59,877 nucleotides of DNA from Gammaproteobacteria bacterium (GCA_014239255.1 JAAZZE010000008.1:1-59877); one strand, 5' to 3'. Counted from the first letter of the stretch, positions 9,352 through 18,541 are shown. Translations and numbers: made by a program. The notes: generated by a model from the letters alone, not told the origin.

Positions 9352-9511
9352 TCAACAAACTTCGATCCACCCGGGGTCTACCCCTGCACGCTCAACCGCG
9401 TGCTGAATGGCGTGACCCATCATGGTAGGGGATTTGATCTTGTTCAATGCACCCTTTAAGGCAACCTCAATAGGGGTTCCCTGCGGTCGAGACGATAACG
9501 GATTCTCTCAT
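9352..9511 (-). pseudogene. thiolase N-terminal remnant (frameshifted, about 85 percent deleted)
   Basis: The ATG at 9511 overlaps the stop of the CoA ligase gene by 4 bp (ATGA), as expected for a coupled operon gene. It encodes MRESVIVSTAG, then a +1 or -1 slip within the GGGAACCCC stretch. In the other frame, down to the stop at 9352, it reads GTPIEVALKGALN, SPTMMGHAIQHAVERAGVDPG and so on. This matches the N terminus of acetyl-CoA acyltransferases (MREAVIVSTARTPIG... then AVERAGVDPxEI). Only about 53 of about 390 codons remain, and the sequence then runs straight into the molybdoenzyme leader. The active-site Cys region is gone, so the gene is dead. It shows that the operon once contained a thiolase and that a deletion joined it to the molybdoenzyme gene. 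Confidence 0.85.
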
Positions 9512-11610
9512 GATCTCATCCTTACTAAGGCATCAACTGCAGTGCAGTTCCCAGCCGCATCCAGGATGATGGGATTCACATCCAACTCCACCAGCCTGTC
9601 ACGATATTGAGTGGTGAATTCGACAATTTGACTGACCGCTTTGACCACTGCGGGTATGTCGCGTTGGTCCAGCCGCAGCTTGCGGGCCAGGCTAAGCCCG
9701 CGTACCGCTTCGTCGATTTGCGCCACACTTGCAGGTAGCAGCAGTGTAGTGAAATCCTTCAGCTCTTCGACGTCGATTCCACCGCGCCCAATCACCAGTG
9801 CATGACCGATCCCCGGTTTGTAGCTGACCCCAGCAATGAATTCACTGCGCGGGGCGACCACCATGCGTTCGATCAGGAAATGACCGGTGTCGAGGCTGGC
9901 GTCATACCGGCTGACAGAGGCTTGAATGGCGCTGATTGCTTGCTCTACACCTGCTGCGTCTTTGATATCCAGATGTACAGCCCCGGCGTGGTTCTTATGC
10001 GCCAGATCAGCATTGAGCAGTTTGACCGCCAGCGGATACCCAAGACTGTCTGCGGCGGCAATGACCTCCTCGGCTGTGCCTGTCGCGTGGTTCGTGGCCA
10101 GTACGCCATGTTGCGCAAGTAGGGCTTTGCCTTCGGCCTCGTTCAGCGTGATCACTGGTTGAGCTGTACTGGTCAGAACAGGCAACAAACGGCTCTCAGG
10201 ATCGGCCAGAATCTGCGCACGCAAAACGGGATAGCGCACCGCTACGCTGAGCGCGCTGAGCGTGTCGTCCAACCCTTGCAGTGTGACCACCCCTGCATCG
10301 GCCAGCCGGAGACGCAGATCAGCCGGCAAACCATCGGGCAAGACACTGGCGATCACCACGGGGCAATCCATGCGGTCGTTCAACTGGATCAGCCCCGCAA
10401 GCGTCCACCACCAGACATCGGCCACATCCGGATCACGTGGCCAGTCAACAAAGTAGACGAGAAGATCACAGCGATCATCCATCATAATGCCCAGACCATT
10501 GTCCGAGGTTTCCGGTGTCGACATCGCCGCCCACGGCAGGTTCCAGTCTAGCGGGTTCATCAGAGAAACCAGCTCTGGGACGGTCTGACGCAGCTTATCC
10601 CGCTGGGTTTCAGTCGGCGCAGGAAATTCCAGCCCGGCATCGCGCCCTTTTTCCCCGATCATTGCGGCGTAACCGCCGGAATTGGCTGCGGCCACAATGC
10701 GGTTGCCTTTGGGGGGCTTGGGGCTGCCCAACAATTTGAGCGCCTCAATCAGCGCCTTGGGGGAGCCTGCTTCGACAATTGCGAACCGACGGAAAAGTGC
10801 TGACCAGATTTCGTTGTCCACAGCCAAGGTGCCGGAATGGCTTTGCGCCAGTTCAGCACTTTCCTGCGTGCCACCCGCCTTCAGCGCCACAAGCGGCACA
10901 CCCTGTTTCACTGCACGCAGGGCGGCCATGCTGAACGCGGCTATATCCACGATCCCTTCAAGGTAGAGTCCGATGGCGCGCACGCGGGGATCATCCAGCA
11001 TAACGTCAATGTAATCGGCAACATTCAGCACGGCCTGATTGCCCATCGAAATTGCATAGCCCAGCGGCAGGGCCTGCTCAACATTGGTCACCGAATAGGC
11101 GACATAACCCGACTGGCTAATCAGGGCGACACCATCACCCATAACAGGCGAAAACACGTTGTCACCGCCCCAGACCGCCACGCCATCAAACATGTTCATC
11201 ACGCCCAGGCAGTTCGGGCCAACAACCGCCAGTTCATCTGCCGCCGCAACCAGCCGGGCCTGTAGAGCTGCGCCAGCCTCACCAGTTTCCGCGAATTCGC
11301 CGACTATGGACACCGCCCCGCCAGCCCCCATAGCATTAAGTTCGGCCACCACGTCTACCGTACGCTCGCGCGATACGGCGATCAGGGCGGCATCGGGCGG
11401 CTCGGATAAATCCGCAAGGCTGGGTACGCAAGCGACGCCGGCGAGTTCCGTGTATTCCGGATGCACCGCCCAGATTTGCCCGGTAAAGCCAGATTTACGG
11501 GTAGCATTGATACAACCTTCTATCGCTCGCCCACCCACAAAAGCGATGTGGCGTGGGGTGAGAAGCCGTTTCAGATTGGTCCGGCGCCTGGCCTCTGCAC
11601 AGTCTTTCAT
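9508..11610 (-). CDS. NDP-forming acyl-CoA ligase (acetate-CoA ligase ADP-forming family)
   Basis: Single-chain fusion of succinyl-CoA-synthetase-like alpha and beta parts, 700 residues. The N-terminal CoA-binding Rossmann domain (IAFVGGRAIEG...) is followed by ligase-CoA domains with the phospho-His loop QSHSGTLA near residue 260. A C-terminal ATP-grasp domain holds GYPLAVKLLNADLAHKNHAGAVHL and ELDVNPIILD. Such enzymes make or use acyl-CoA with ATP/ADP and serve for acetate, propionate or other short acids. It overlaps the upstream methyltransferase gene by 4 bp and the downstream thiolase remnant by 4 bp. In the island it is the likely CoA-activation step. The substrate is unknown. Confidence 0.88.
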   Translation of the reverse strand: MKDCAEARRRTNLKRLLTPRHIAFVGGRAIEGCINATRKSGFTGQIWAVHPEYTELAGVACVPSLADLSEPPDAALIAVSRERTVDVVAELNAMGAGGAVSIVGEFAETGEAGAALQARLVAAADELAVVGPNCLGVMNMFDGVAVWGGDNVFSPVMGDGVALISQSGYVAYSVTNVEQALPLGYAISMGNQAVLNVADYIDVMLDDPRVRAIGLYLEGIVDIAAFSMAALRAVKQGVPLVALKAGGTQESAELAQSHSGTLAVDNEIWSALFRRFAIVEAGSPKALIEALKLLGSPKPPKGNRIVAAANSGGYAAMIGEKGRDAGLEFPAPTETQRDKLRQTVPELVSLMNPLDWNLPWAAMSTPETSDNGLGIMMDDRCDLLVYFVDWPRDPDVADVWWWTLAGLIQLNDRMDCPVVIASVLPDGLPADLRLRLADAGVVTLQGLDDTLSALSVAVRYPVLRAQILADPESRLLPVLTSTAQPVITLNEAEGKALLAQHGVLATNHATGTAEEVIAAADSLGYPLAVKLLNADLAHKNHAGAVHLDIKDAAGVEQAISAIQASVSRYDASLDTGHFLIERMVVAPRSEFIAGVSYKPGIGHALVIGRGGIDVEELKDFTTLLLPASVAQIDEAVRGLSLARKLRLDQRDIPAVVKAVSQIVEFTTQYRDRLVELDVNPIILDAAGNCTAVDALVRMRS

Positions 11611-12749
11611 CCTTTGTACGCCATCGCCTCGATGCCACGGGGGATTTTCTTGTCGGGATCAAAGAAAGGTAATTGGTGCAGGGTCAGATTATGCTGGGCG
11701 CCCATCCTGTCCTTCACGGTGAAAGCGTCAGCCACCATGGCATCGGCACTGTCAAACAGAACATATCCAATGCCTGTGCCCAGCGTTGGTGAAGGCTCGA
11801 ACGCTTTGACGCGACCCACGGGGTGTTCGCCGACAAAGACCGGCGCGTTCCATTTCACGTCTGCCGCGCCGGTCACAAAACCGGAGAAGCGAGGGGCCTG
11901 TGGTGCGACCTGCAAAGAATCGCGCCCGACGAAGTCATGCTCAAAATCTACAAACATACCCAAGCCCAGATCAAACGGCGTGGTGTCCCAGCCCATGTCG
12001 GTGCCGTAGTTCAGAATGCCCGCCTCGATCCGGCGTGGGTTCATGGCGTAGGTCGACAAGATCTCCATCCCAAGCGGTGCGCCCGCCGCCATAAGGTGGG
12101 ACCACAGCGCCACACCATCTACGTTCGGGTCCATGTTGTAAACTTCAAAACCCTTCTCAGCAGTCCAGCCCGTCCGGCTGATCAGAACCTTTTGTCCGCC
12201 AACCGTGACTTGCCGCGCGTGGTAATACTTGAACCCTTCTGGCGCGCCACCATCAACACAGGCGTCAAGGATATCCAAGCTGGTTGGCCCTTGAATCTGG
12301 ATCGCCCAGGCCTGCGGGTCGCGAATCTTTACGTCGTGGCCGAACTTCAAAGCGTTCAGCCATGTGAACACATCGCGATCCGCGTGTACGTACCAGAACC
12401 AGTCTTCGGCCAAACGGAACACCACACCATCACAGGCGATGCCTCCATCATCGTGGCACATCAGCCCATAGCGACCCCGATCAACGGCCATGGTGCTGAC
12501 CTTTCGGGTGAAGACGTAATCCAGAAATGCCCCCGCGTCCGGGCCACGAATTTCCAACGGGCGTTCGGGCACATCAAAGATACCCGCGCGAGTGCGCAAA
12601 ACGCGATATTCATCGGCAATAGGGCGTTCAAAGATCACAGGTGTCAGCCGCCCTTCGTGATCTCCGTAAGCCGTTGTCAAATCGCGCGTCGCCTTAAACC
12701 AGGGCGATCGCGCGCAGCTTGAGATTATGGGAAGTACCAATCCGGCCAT
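11607..12749 (-). CDS. DmdA/GcvT-family tetrahydrofolate-dependent methyltransferase
   Basis: Protein of the glycine-cleavage T / DMSP demethylase (DmdA) / LigM superfamily, 380 residues. The folate-binding domain is seen in AGIFDVPERPLEIRGPDAG (about 56-73), IQIQGPTSLDILDA and ISRTGWTAEKGFEVY. The C-terminal barrel contains LGLGMFVDFEHDFVGRDSL and HPVGRVKA. In true T-protein the motif GGVIDD carries the catalytic Asp; here it reads GGIACD (C106, D107), and DmdA has Asn at that place, so glycine cleavage is unlikely. A role in moving a methyl group from a sulfonium, amine or ether substrate to tetrahydrofolate is inferred. It starts at the ATG at 12749 with AAGGAG upstream and overlaps the CoA ligase gene by 4 bp. 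Confidence 0.85.
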   Translation of the reverse strand: MAGLVLPIISSCARSPWFKATRDLTTAYGDHEGRLTPVIFERPIADEYRVLRTRAGIFDVPERPLEIRGPDAGAFLDYVFTRKVSTMAVDRGRYGLMCHDDGGIACDGVVFRLAEDWFWYVHADRDVFTWLNALKFGHDVKIRDPQAWAIQIQGPTSLDILDACVDGGAPEGFKYYHARQVTVGGQKVLISRTGWTAEKGFEVYNMDPNVDGVALWSHLMAAGAPLGMEILSTYAMNPRRIEAGILNYGTDMGWDTTPFDLGLGMFVDFEHDFVGRDSLQVAPQAPRFSGFVTGAADVKWNAPVFVGEHPVGRVKAFEPSPTLGTGIGYVLFDSADAMVADAFTVKDRMGAQHNLTLHQLPFFDPDKKIPRGIEAMAYKG

Positions 12750-12780
12750 ACCATGGCTCCTTTGGCTTGATTGCTAACTT

Positions 12781-14430
12781 CTAACCGGGCAGGGCGCGGG
12801 TGATGATTGCGTCCAGATCACACCCTGAGGGAAGCGTGCCAAATGCTCCGCGATAACGCGCAGCCAAACGCGAGGCGCAGAAGGCTTCGGCTACCTCTGG
12901 TGCGCCGTGGCTGGTCAAAAGAGCGCCTTGCAGGGTCAGCGCCATCATCTCGGTGATCATGCGCATGCGGCCTTCAATCCCGTCAGTATTGGCCAGTTCA
13001 TCGCGCAGGTCATCAATGGCACGATCAAGGTTGGAGTGGTTTCCACGCGCCTTCTCTAGTTCCGCCATCAGGGCGGGGATCGCCTCGACTTCGCGCCCCA
13101 TGGCGCGCATGACATCCAGCCCCATGACATTGCCAGACCCTTCCCAGATCGAGTTTAGCGGCGCCTCCCGGTAGAGCCGGGGCATGATGCTTTCCTCAAC
13201 ATAGCCCGGACCGCCATGGCATTCGAGCGCTTCAACCACAAGCGAAGGACAGCGTTTGGTGTTCCAGTATTTCGCCACCGCCGTGGCGATACGTGCCAAT
13301 GCCGCTTCGGCCGGATCATCGAAATTGTCCATGGCACGCGCCACGCGCAGGCCAAAGGCTAGCGCGGCCTCAGCCTCGACCGCCATATCAGCCAGAACAT
13401 TTTGCATCAATGGTTGCTGGATCAGCCGTTTTTGAAAGGCCGACCGATGCGATGTATGATGCAACGCCTGCACCAGCGCCTGCCGCATGATCCCGGCCGA
13501 GGACATGGCGCAGTAAAGCCGGTTGCCGATAACCATCTCGATGATCGTGCGGATGCCACGCCCTTCCTCGCCCACCATCACGCCGTAGGTGTCCTGAAAC
13601 TCCATCTCGGTCGAGGCGTTGGATTTATTACCCAGCTTGTCCTTCATCCGCTGGATAAACAGATTGTTGCGTGTGCCATCGAGCCGCCAACGCGGAACGA
13701 GGAAACAGGAAATCCCCATGCCGTCAGTATTGGCCAACACCAGAAACGCATCAGACATCGGGGCCGAGCAAAAGAATTTGTGTCCGGTCAGAAGATAGCC
13801 ATCACCATCCGGCACAGCCACGGTCGAATTGGCTCGCACATCCGATCCGCCCTGTTTTTCGGTCATGAACATACCGATCATCGCGCCGGTTTTTTCCTCC
13901 ACCGGAATGTCGCGCCTGTCATATTGCGTGGACAGGATGCGCGGCATCCATTCCTGTGCCACGAACGGCGCCATACGCAGCGACGGTACAACGGAATAGG
14001 TCATAGCCATCGGGCACATCACGCCGCCTTCGGGCTGGCTGAACATATAGGTCAGAACAGACTGGCCCACATGCCCTGCATTGCCCTCATAATGCCAGGC
14101 AAAATTATGCACTTTGTTGGAAATCGCGAGGTCCATCAAATCATGATAGGCAGGATGAAACTCAACCGCATTGATCCGCATGCCGTGGCGGTCAAACGCA
14201 CGCAATTCCGGCCCATGACGATTGGCCTGACCCGCCTTCTCAAAGGTCTCATCCAACCCCGTCAGTCGTCCAACATGCGCCAGATGGTCAATATGGCCTG
14301 CGCCGCCCTCGACTTTGGTCCAATGGCGCAGAGCCCGGTCATCCTGCCAGAGGTCCTGATCCCCCATATGCGGCGGCATGTTGATAACCTCGTGGGTTGG
14401 CAACTGTGCAATTGGATCGCGTGGTGTCAT
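12781..14430 (-). CDS. AidB-like acyl-CoA dehydrogenase
   Basis: FAD-dependent acyl-CoA dehydrogenase superfamily member closest to E. coli AidB. It shares the long blocks VHNFAWHYE, MTEKQGGSDVRANST, KDKLGNKSNASTEMEFQD, IQQPLMQNVLADMA and LYREAPLNSIWEGSGN. The start used is the ATG at 14430, which has GGGAGA 8 nt upstream; it gives 549 residues, against 541 in AidB. An upstream in-frame start at 14508 has no ribosome site. AidB itself is tied to alkylation response, but relatives such as DmdC oxidise acyl-CoA in DMSP catabolism. Beside a DmdA-like methyltransferase and CoA ligase, a catabolic role is preferred (inference). It is divergent from the LysR gene, which probably controls it. Confidence 0.87.
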   Translation of the reverse strand: MTPRDPIAQLPTHEVINMPPHMGDQDLWQDDRALRHWTKVEGGAGHIDHLAHVGRLTGLDETFEKAGQANRHGPELRAFDRHGMRINAVEFHPAYHDLMDLAISNKVHNFAWHYEGNAGHVGQSVLTYMFSQPEGGVMCPMAMTYSVVPSLRMAPFVAQEWMPRILSTQYDRRDIPVEEKTGAMIGMFMTEKQGGSDVRANSTVAVPDGDGYLLTGHKFFCSAPMSDAFLVLANTDGMGISCFLVPRWRLDGTRNNLFIQRMKDKLGNKSNASTEMEFQDTYGVMVGEEGRGIRTIIEMVIGNRLYCAMSSAGIMRQALVQALHHTSHRSAFQKRLIQQPLMQNVLADMAVEAEAALAFGLRVARAMDNFDDPAEAALARIATAVAKYWNTKRCPSLVVEALECHGGPGYVEESIMPRLYREAPLNSIWEGSGNVMGLDVMRAMGREVEAIPALMAELEKARGNHSNLDRAIDDLRDELANTDGIEGRMRMITEMMALTLQGALLTSHGAPEVAEAFCASRLAARYRGAFGTLPSGCDLDAIITRALPG

Positions 14431-14476
14431 GATGATGTCTCCCTGCCCGCAGGTTAGGCTCGGACCACGGATTTGA

Positions 14477-14496
14477 ACAAGCCCAATTTCTTGATC
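14477..14496. promoter_or_regulatory. possible LysR-type operator in divergent promoter
   Basis: The 94-bp gap between the AidB-like start (14430) and the LysR start (14525) holds an imperfect dyad with CAAG (14478-14481) and CTTG (14490-14493) arms around an 8-bp centre, flanked by further pairing bases. LysR regulators usually bind T-N11-A dyads in such divergent gaps. Position and symmetry are seen; binding is inferred. Confidence 0.3.
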
Positions 14497-14524
14497 TCTG
14501 TGTTCCACTCAATTAAACAGGGCC

Positions 14525-15394
14525 ATGCGCTTTCGATCTTTTGACAGCTTGAAATTATTCTGCACTGTGGCCGAGAAGATGAGCTTCACCGCGGCAGGCG
14601 ATACGTTGCACATGTCGAAAGGGGCGGTGAGTTACCAGATCGCCAAATTGGAAGGCGAACTTGGCTTCCAGCTGTTCGAGCGCCGCCATACCCATATCAG
14701 GCTGACCCCTAAGGGAGAGTCACTCTGGAGCGAGGCAAAGCGCCACTTTGGACAGCTTGAGGCGGTGATTTCCGAGTTGCGCGACGGGTCGGATGAGACG
14801 CTTTGCGTTGGGGCGCATAGCTGGTTTATCTCACGCTGGCTGGGGCCTCGACTGTCGGATTTCACGCATAACCACCCGGATATCGCGCTCAGGGTGGAAC
14901 CGATCAACACGGTGGCCGATCTACAAAACCCGGTGTTGGACATGACCGTGTTCTGGTGTGACACCGAGACGGGCAATCGCCAGGGGACACTCCTCTACCC
15001 GTCTCGCACAGTTCCGCTGGCCAATCCTGAAATCATTGAAAGAGTGGTGAAGGTCGGGCTGGCCCACATCGTCACCGAGGCGCCCCTTTTGCCAGACGCA
15101 TCAGGCATGGAAGGCTGGAAACTCTGGCACGCGCTGGCTGGGTTCGACTATGCACCACGACATAAGCCTGTGCACTTGCCGGATGCCAATAACCGGCTTC
15201 AGGCAGTGATATCCGGTAATGGCATCGCGTTGCTTGATGAACTGGCAAAGCCCGAGATTGATGCAGGCTTATTGGCTCCCCTTTCCGAGATATCACTGGA
15301 AGGCTATGGCTATTATGTGATCCCAGCAAAAAACCAACGCCTGTCTGCGGCAGCAACACGGTTCGAGGCGTGGCTTAGAGATCAGCCTTTTTGA
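14525..15394 (+). CDS. LysR-family transcriptional regulator of the catabolic island
   Basis: Residues 5-65 form a winged helix-turn-helix of the LysR type (SLKLFCTVAEKMSFTAAGD, then MSKGAVSYQIAKLEGELGFQLFERR), followed by a two-lobed periplasmic-binding-like effector domain. The 289-residue length and the GcvA-like pattern of the N terminus are normal. It is divergent from the AidB-like gene, the classic position for an activator that controls both its own gene and the neighbouring operon. The inducer is unknown, probably the substrate of the pathway or its CoA ester. It is the last gene of the island; ubiA converges on it. Confidence 0.92.
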   Translation: MRFRSFDSLKLFCTVAEKMSFTAAGDTLHMSKGAVSYQIAKLEGELGFQLFERRHTHIRLTPKGESLWSEAKRHFGQLEAVISELRDGSDETLCVGAHSWFISRWLGPRLSDFTHNHPDIALRVEPINTVADLQNPVLDMTVFWCDTETGNRQGTLLYPSRTVPLANPEIIERVVKVGLAHIVTEAPLLPDASGMEGWKLWHALAGFDYAPRHKPVHLPDANNRLQAVISGNGIALLDELAKPEIDAGLLAPLSEISLEGYGYYVIPAKNQRLSAAATRFEAWLRDQPF

Positions 15395-15508
15395 TCTGAT
15401 CCAGCGAATCTGCTGGCATCGCTGTACTCGCCAGATAGTATGAAATGCACGAGCTAGAAACAGGCACTATGCTTGGGGACACTCATGCCGGAATGATTGT
15501 TTTTGGTT

Positions 15509-16378
15509 CTATATGGAGGCGGTCTTGAATACATAGGTAAAAAAGAGTCCCGCAAATACAAATCCGCCGAACCAAATATTATTCAGAAAAGCCTTAAAAG
15601 ACCGCTGCCGATCACGGTCTTTACAGAGATAAAGTTGATAGACGGCTGTGAGGGCCGCGGCGCCAAGGCCGAGATAAAAAATAACACCAAAGCCCAGATA
15701 CAACCCCATTAACGCGAGACTCAAAAGCGTTATCGCCTGCAGCGACGCATTAATGGCGAGCTCAAAACGCCCAAACAGTATCGCGCTCGACTTGATGCCG
15801 GCCTTCAGATCATCAGGACGATCTGCCATGGCATACATCGTGTCATAAGCGACCGTCCAAATTAGGTTGGTGCCCAGCAGCCACCAGGCCAGCGGCATCA
15901 GCGGGCTGTCCTGTGCGGTGAATGCCATCGGAATACCCCACGAAAATGCCACGCCGAGATATACCTGCGGCAGATTTGTGTATCGCTTGGCCAAGGGATA
16001 GCTTGCGGCTATCGCAGCACCAACCACCGCCAGCCATACCGTCTGGCGATTGAGGAGCAACACGAGGCCAAAGGCTATGGTCAGCAGCAAGAAAAAAATC
16101 ATCAACGCTTCGCGCACGGTGACGGCGCCGCTCGCGAGCGGACGGTTACGTGTACGCTCGACCAGTGGATCAAGATCACGATCGAAGATATCGTTGATCA
16201 CGCAACCCGCCGCACGCATCGTGATCACCCCGAGCACGAAGATGGCCACGATGGCGGGGTGCGGGTGCCCCTCCCCTGCGATCCACAACGCCCACAGTGT
16301 TGGCCAGAGCAGCAGTAACCAGCCGACCGGCCGATCAAGACGCGCCAGTCGCCAGTAATGAATACAACGCTCACGCAT
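15509..16378 (-). CDS. ubiA: 4-hydroxybenzoate polyprenyltransferase
   Basis: Inner-membrane prenyltransferase that joins 4-hydroxybenzoate to an octaprenyl chain in ubiquinone synthesis. The two Asp-rich motifs are visible as NDIFDRDLDPLVERTRNRPLA near residue 65-85 and DTMYAMADRPDD near residue 180-190. About eight membrane segments fill the rest. The ATG at 16378 (MRERCIHYW...) is preferred; it overlaps the recG stop by 8 bp. An upstream start at 16414 would lie well inside recG. It lies downstream of recG and converges on the LysR gene of the island. Confidence 0.95.
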   Translation of the reverse strand: MRERCIHYWRLARLDRPVGWLLLLWPTLWALWIAGEGHPHPAIVAIFVLGVITMRAAGCVINDIFDRDLDPLVERTRNRPLASGAVTVREALMIFFLLLTIAFGLVLLLNRQTVWLAVVGAAIAASYPLAKRYTNLPQVYLGVAFSWGIPMAFTAQDSPLMPLAWWLLGTNLIWTVAYDTMYAMADRPDDLKAGIKSSAILFGRFELAINASLQAITLLSLALMGLYLGFGVIFYLGLGAAALTAVYQLYLCKDRDRQRSFKAFLNNIWFGGFVFAGLFFTYVFKTASI

Positions 16379-18446
16379 CCGAAAAATCCAGCCCGTGCCC
16401 CAGCCATCGTGCAATCAACCCCAACACCTGATCCGGGTTGTCCCGCAGCAACCGGGTCGCTGTAGTCTCTACTGCCGGTAATAAGGCCCTGTCACGCGCG
16501 AGATCTGCGACCCGGAACTGCGGCACGCCGCTCTGGCGCGTACCCAACAGTTCACCAGGGCCACGCAGTTCAAGATCTTTCTGGGCAATCGCAAAACCAT
16601 CGGTGGTCTGGCGCAAAGCGGCCAAACGCTCGCGCGCCAGCGCGCCCAGCGGCGGCTGGTACATCAGCACGCACGTCGACTGGCGATCCCCGCGACCCAC
16701 CCGACCGCGCAACTGATGCAGTTGTGACAGGCCCAGGCGCTCCGCGTTCTCAATGACCATTACAGAAGCCTCGGGCACGTCGACACCCACTTCGATGACG
16801 GTGGTCGCTACCAACACATCTGTACGGCCGCAACGAAAATCATTCATCGTGGCTTCTTTTTCTGCTGAGGGGGTACGGCCATGCAACAAGGCAATCACCA
16901 AGTCCGGCAGTTCGGCGCGCAACGTTTCGGCACGACTGGTCGCCGCCTGTACCGCCAGTACTTCAGAATCCTCCACCAGCGGGCAGACCCAGTATGCCCG
17001 GTGGCCACGAGCGCAGGCTTCGCGGATGCGGTCCTGCACCTCTAAGCGTCGACTGTTCGGTAATGCCACCGTTTCCACTGGCTGTCGACCGGGCGGCATT
17101 TCATCGATCACCGAGATATCCATATCGGCATACATCACCATGGTCAGCGATCGTGGAATTGGCGTCGCGCTCATAATCAGTTGGTGCGGTGCGTGATCAT
17201 CTATGCGCCCTTTGTCACGCAAAGCGAGCCGCTGGGCAACGCCAAAGCGGTGCTGTTCATCAACGACAACCAGTCCGAGCTGGTCGTACGACACGTCATC
17301 TTGAAACAAAGCATGAGTGCCAATCGCAACCCGGGCCTGACCGTTTGCGAGCGAAGTGCAAACTTGCCGACGTTCACGCTTGCTTAAGCGCCCACTCAAC
17401 CACACCGGCTCAAGGGAAAGCCGGGATAGCCAGGATCCAAAAACAGCCAGATGCTGTTCGGCAAGTAGTTCTGTAGGCGCCATTACAACGGCCTGTTGAC
17501 CCGCCTCAACAGCTGCAACAACGGCAGCGGCTGCCACAATCGTTTTGCCTGAGCCCACATCACCTTGTACCAGCCGCAATGCCGGATGTGCCTTAGCTAT
17601 ATCTGCGAGTATTTCGCCGATCGCCCGCTGCTGCGCACCGGTGAGATCAAAATCCAGTTGCCCACGCAGGGTCGGCCAGAGCCTGGCTGAAGGCGGAATT
17701 GGCACGGCTGTCAGCGAATCGCGTTGGGTCCGGCGCCCGCGCAGTGCCAGATGGTGGGCAAGCAACTCTTCAAAAGCCAGTCGACGCTGGGCTGGGTGCG
17801 TGCCTGCTCGCAATGCAACCAGATCTGAGCCAGGCGGTGGGCGGTGCAACAGCGCCAGAGCCTCTCCAAGTGATAGATGTGCCGAAACAGTTTCGGGAAA
17901 TTCGGACAGAAGCTCAGGGATATCGTGACCACATCTGGTCAGTGCCTGTCCAGCGAGATCACGCCACTTGCGCTGGCTAATACCTTCGGTACCAGGATAT
18001 ACCGGGGTCAGTGTCGCCTCTGTGATGCTGTTATCCAAAGAATCCAGCAAGCGATATTCGGGATGCACCATTTCCAAACCCGATGGGCCGGCACGGACTT
18101 CACCATAACACTGGATGCACCCTCCGCGGCGCAGGCCACGCTGCTGCGCTCCACTGAAATGAAACTGGCGCATGGTCAAACGGCCCGTATCATCTGAAAT
18201 CACGGTGACCAAACTGCGGCGGCGCCCAAAGCGCGCGCCGCTGATTTCTATGCGTCCGTGAATCAACGCCTCACTGCCCGGACGCAAACTGCCGATGGAG
18301 GCCAGGGTGGTGCGATCCTGGTAACGCAACGGAAGATGGAACAGCAGATCGACAACCGTGCTGATACCCAGCCGACCGAGCTTTCCTCCCAGTTGCGGTC
18401 CAACCCCTTTTAAAGCGGTAATGGCTACCGGTTTAGTGTCACCCAT
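16371..18446 (-). CDS. recG: ATP-dependent DNA helicase RecG
   Basis: Branch-migration helicase that reverses stalled forks. An N-terminal wedge/OB domain (about 50-160) precedes the helicase core with Walker A VQGDVGSGKT near residue 300, the DEQH box VVDEQHRFGV, MSATPIPRS, and RGRVGRGDRQS (motif VI). A C-terminal LELRGPGELLGTRQSG element is the TRG-like hook. The length of 691 is close to the E. coli enzyme (693). It is followed by ubiA with an 8-bp overlap and preceded by ridA at 95 bp. Confidence 0.97.
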   Translation of the reverse strand: MGDTKPVAITALKGVGPQLGGKLGRLGISTVVDLLFHLPLRYQDRTTLASIGSLRPGSEALIHGRIEISGARFGRRRSLVTVISDDTGRLTMRQFHFSGAQQRGLRRGGCIQCYGEVRAGPSGLEMVHPEYRLLDSLDNSITEATLTPVYPGTEGISQRKWRDLAGQALTRCGHDIPELLSEFPETVSAHLSLGEALALLHRPPPGSDLVALRAGTHPAQRRLAFEELLAHHLALRGRRTQRDSLTAVPIPPSARLWPTLRGQLDFDLTGAQQRAIGEILADIAKAHPALRLVQGDVGSGKTIVAAAAVVAAVEAGQQAVVMAPTELLAEQHLAVFGSWLSRLSLEPVWLSGRLSKRERRQVCTSLANGQARVAIGTHALFQDDVSYDQLGLVVVDEQHRFGVAQRLALRDKGRIDDHAPHQLIMSATPIPRSLTMVMYADMDISVIDEMPPGRQPVETVALPNSRRLEVQDRIREACARGHRAYWVCPLVEDSEVLAVQAATSRAETLRAELPDLVIALLHGRTPSAEKEATMNDFRCGRTDVLVATTVIEVGVDVPEASVMVIENAERLGLSQLHQLRGRVGRGDRQSTCVLMYQPPLGALARERLAALRQTTDGFAIAQKDLELRGPGELLGTRQSGVPQFRVADLARDRALLPAVETTATRLLRDNPDQVLGLIARWLGHGLDFSDA

Positions 18447-18541
18447 AAGAAACCCAGCTTCAACAAACCCTGAAACACTGCTTGATACTGCTCTGGTTGC
18501 GCAAGCCCCAGCACTTTTTGCTCGGCAACCGCAACGGCCAA

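Noticed and set aside
13402-14457. Plus-strand frame of 351 codons opposite the AidB-like gene
   Set aside because: Rich in His and Arg, typical of a reverse-strand shadow in a GC-rich gene; no family match.
18436-18541. Short minus-strand frame (about 38 codons) between ridA and recG, TTG-started
   Set aside because: No ribosome site or family match; it overlaps the recG start and is probably chance.
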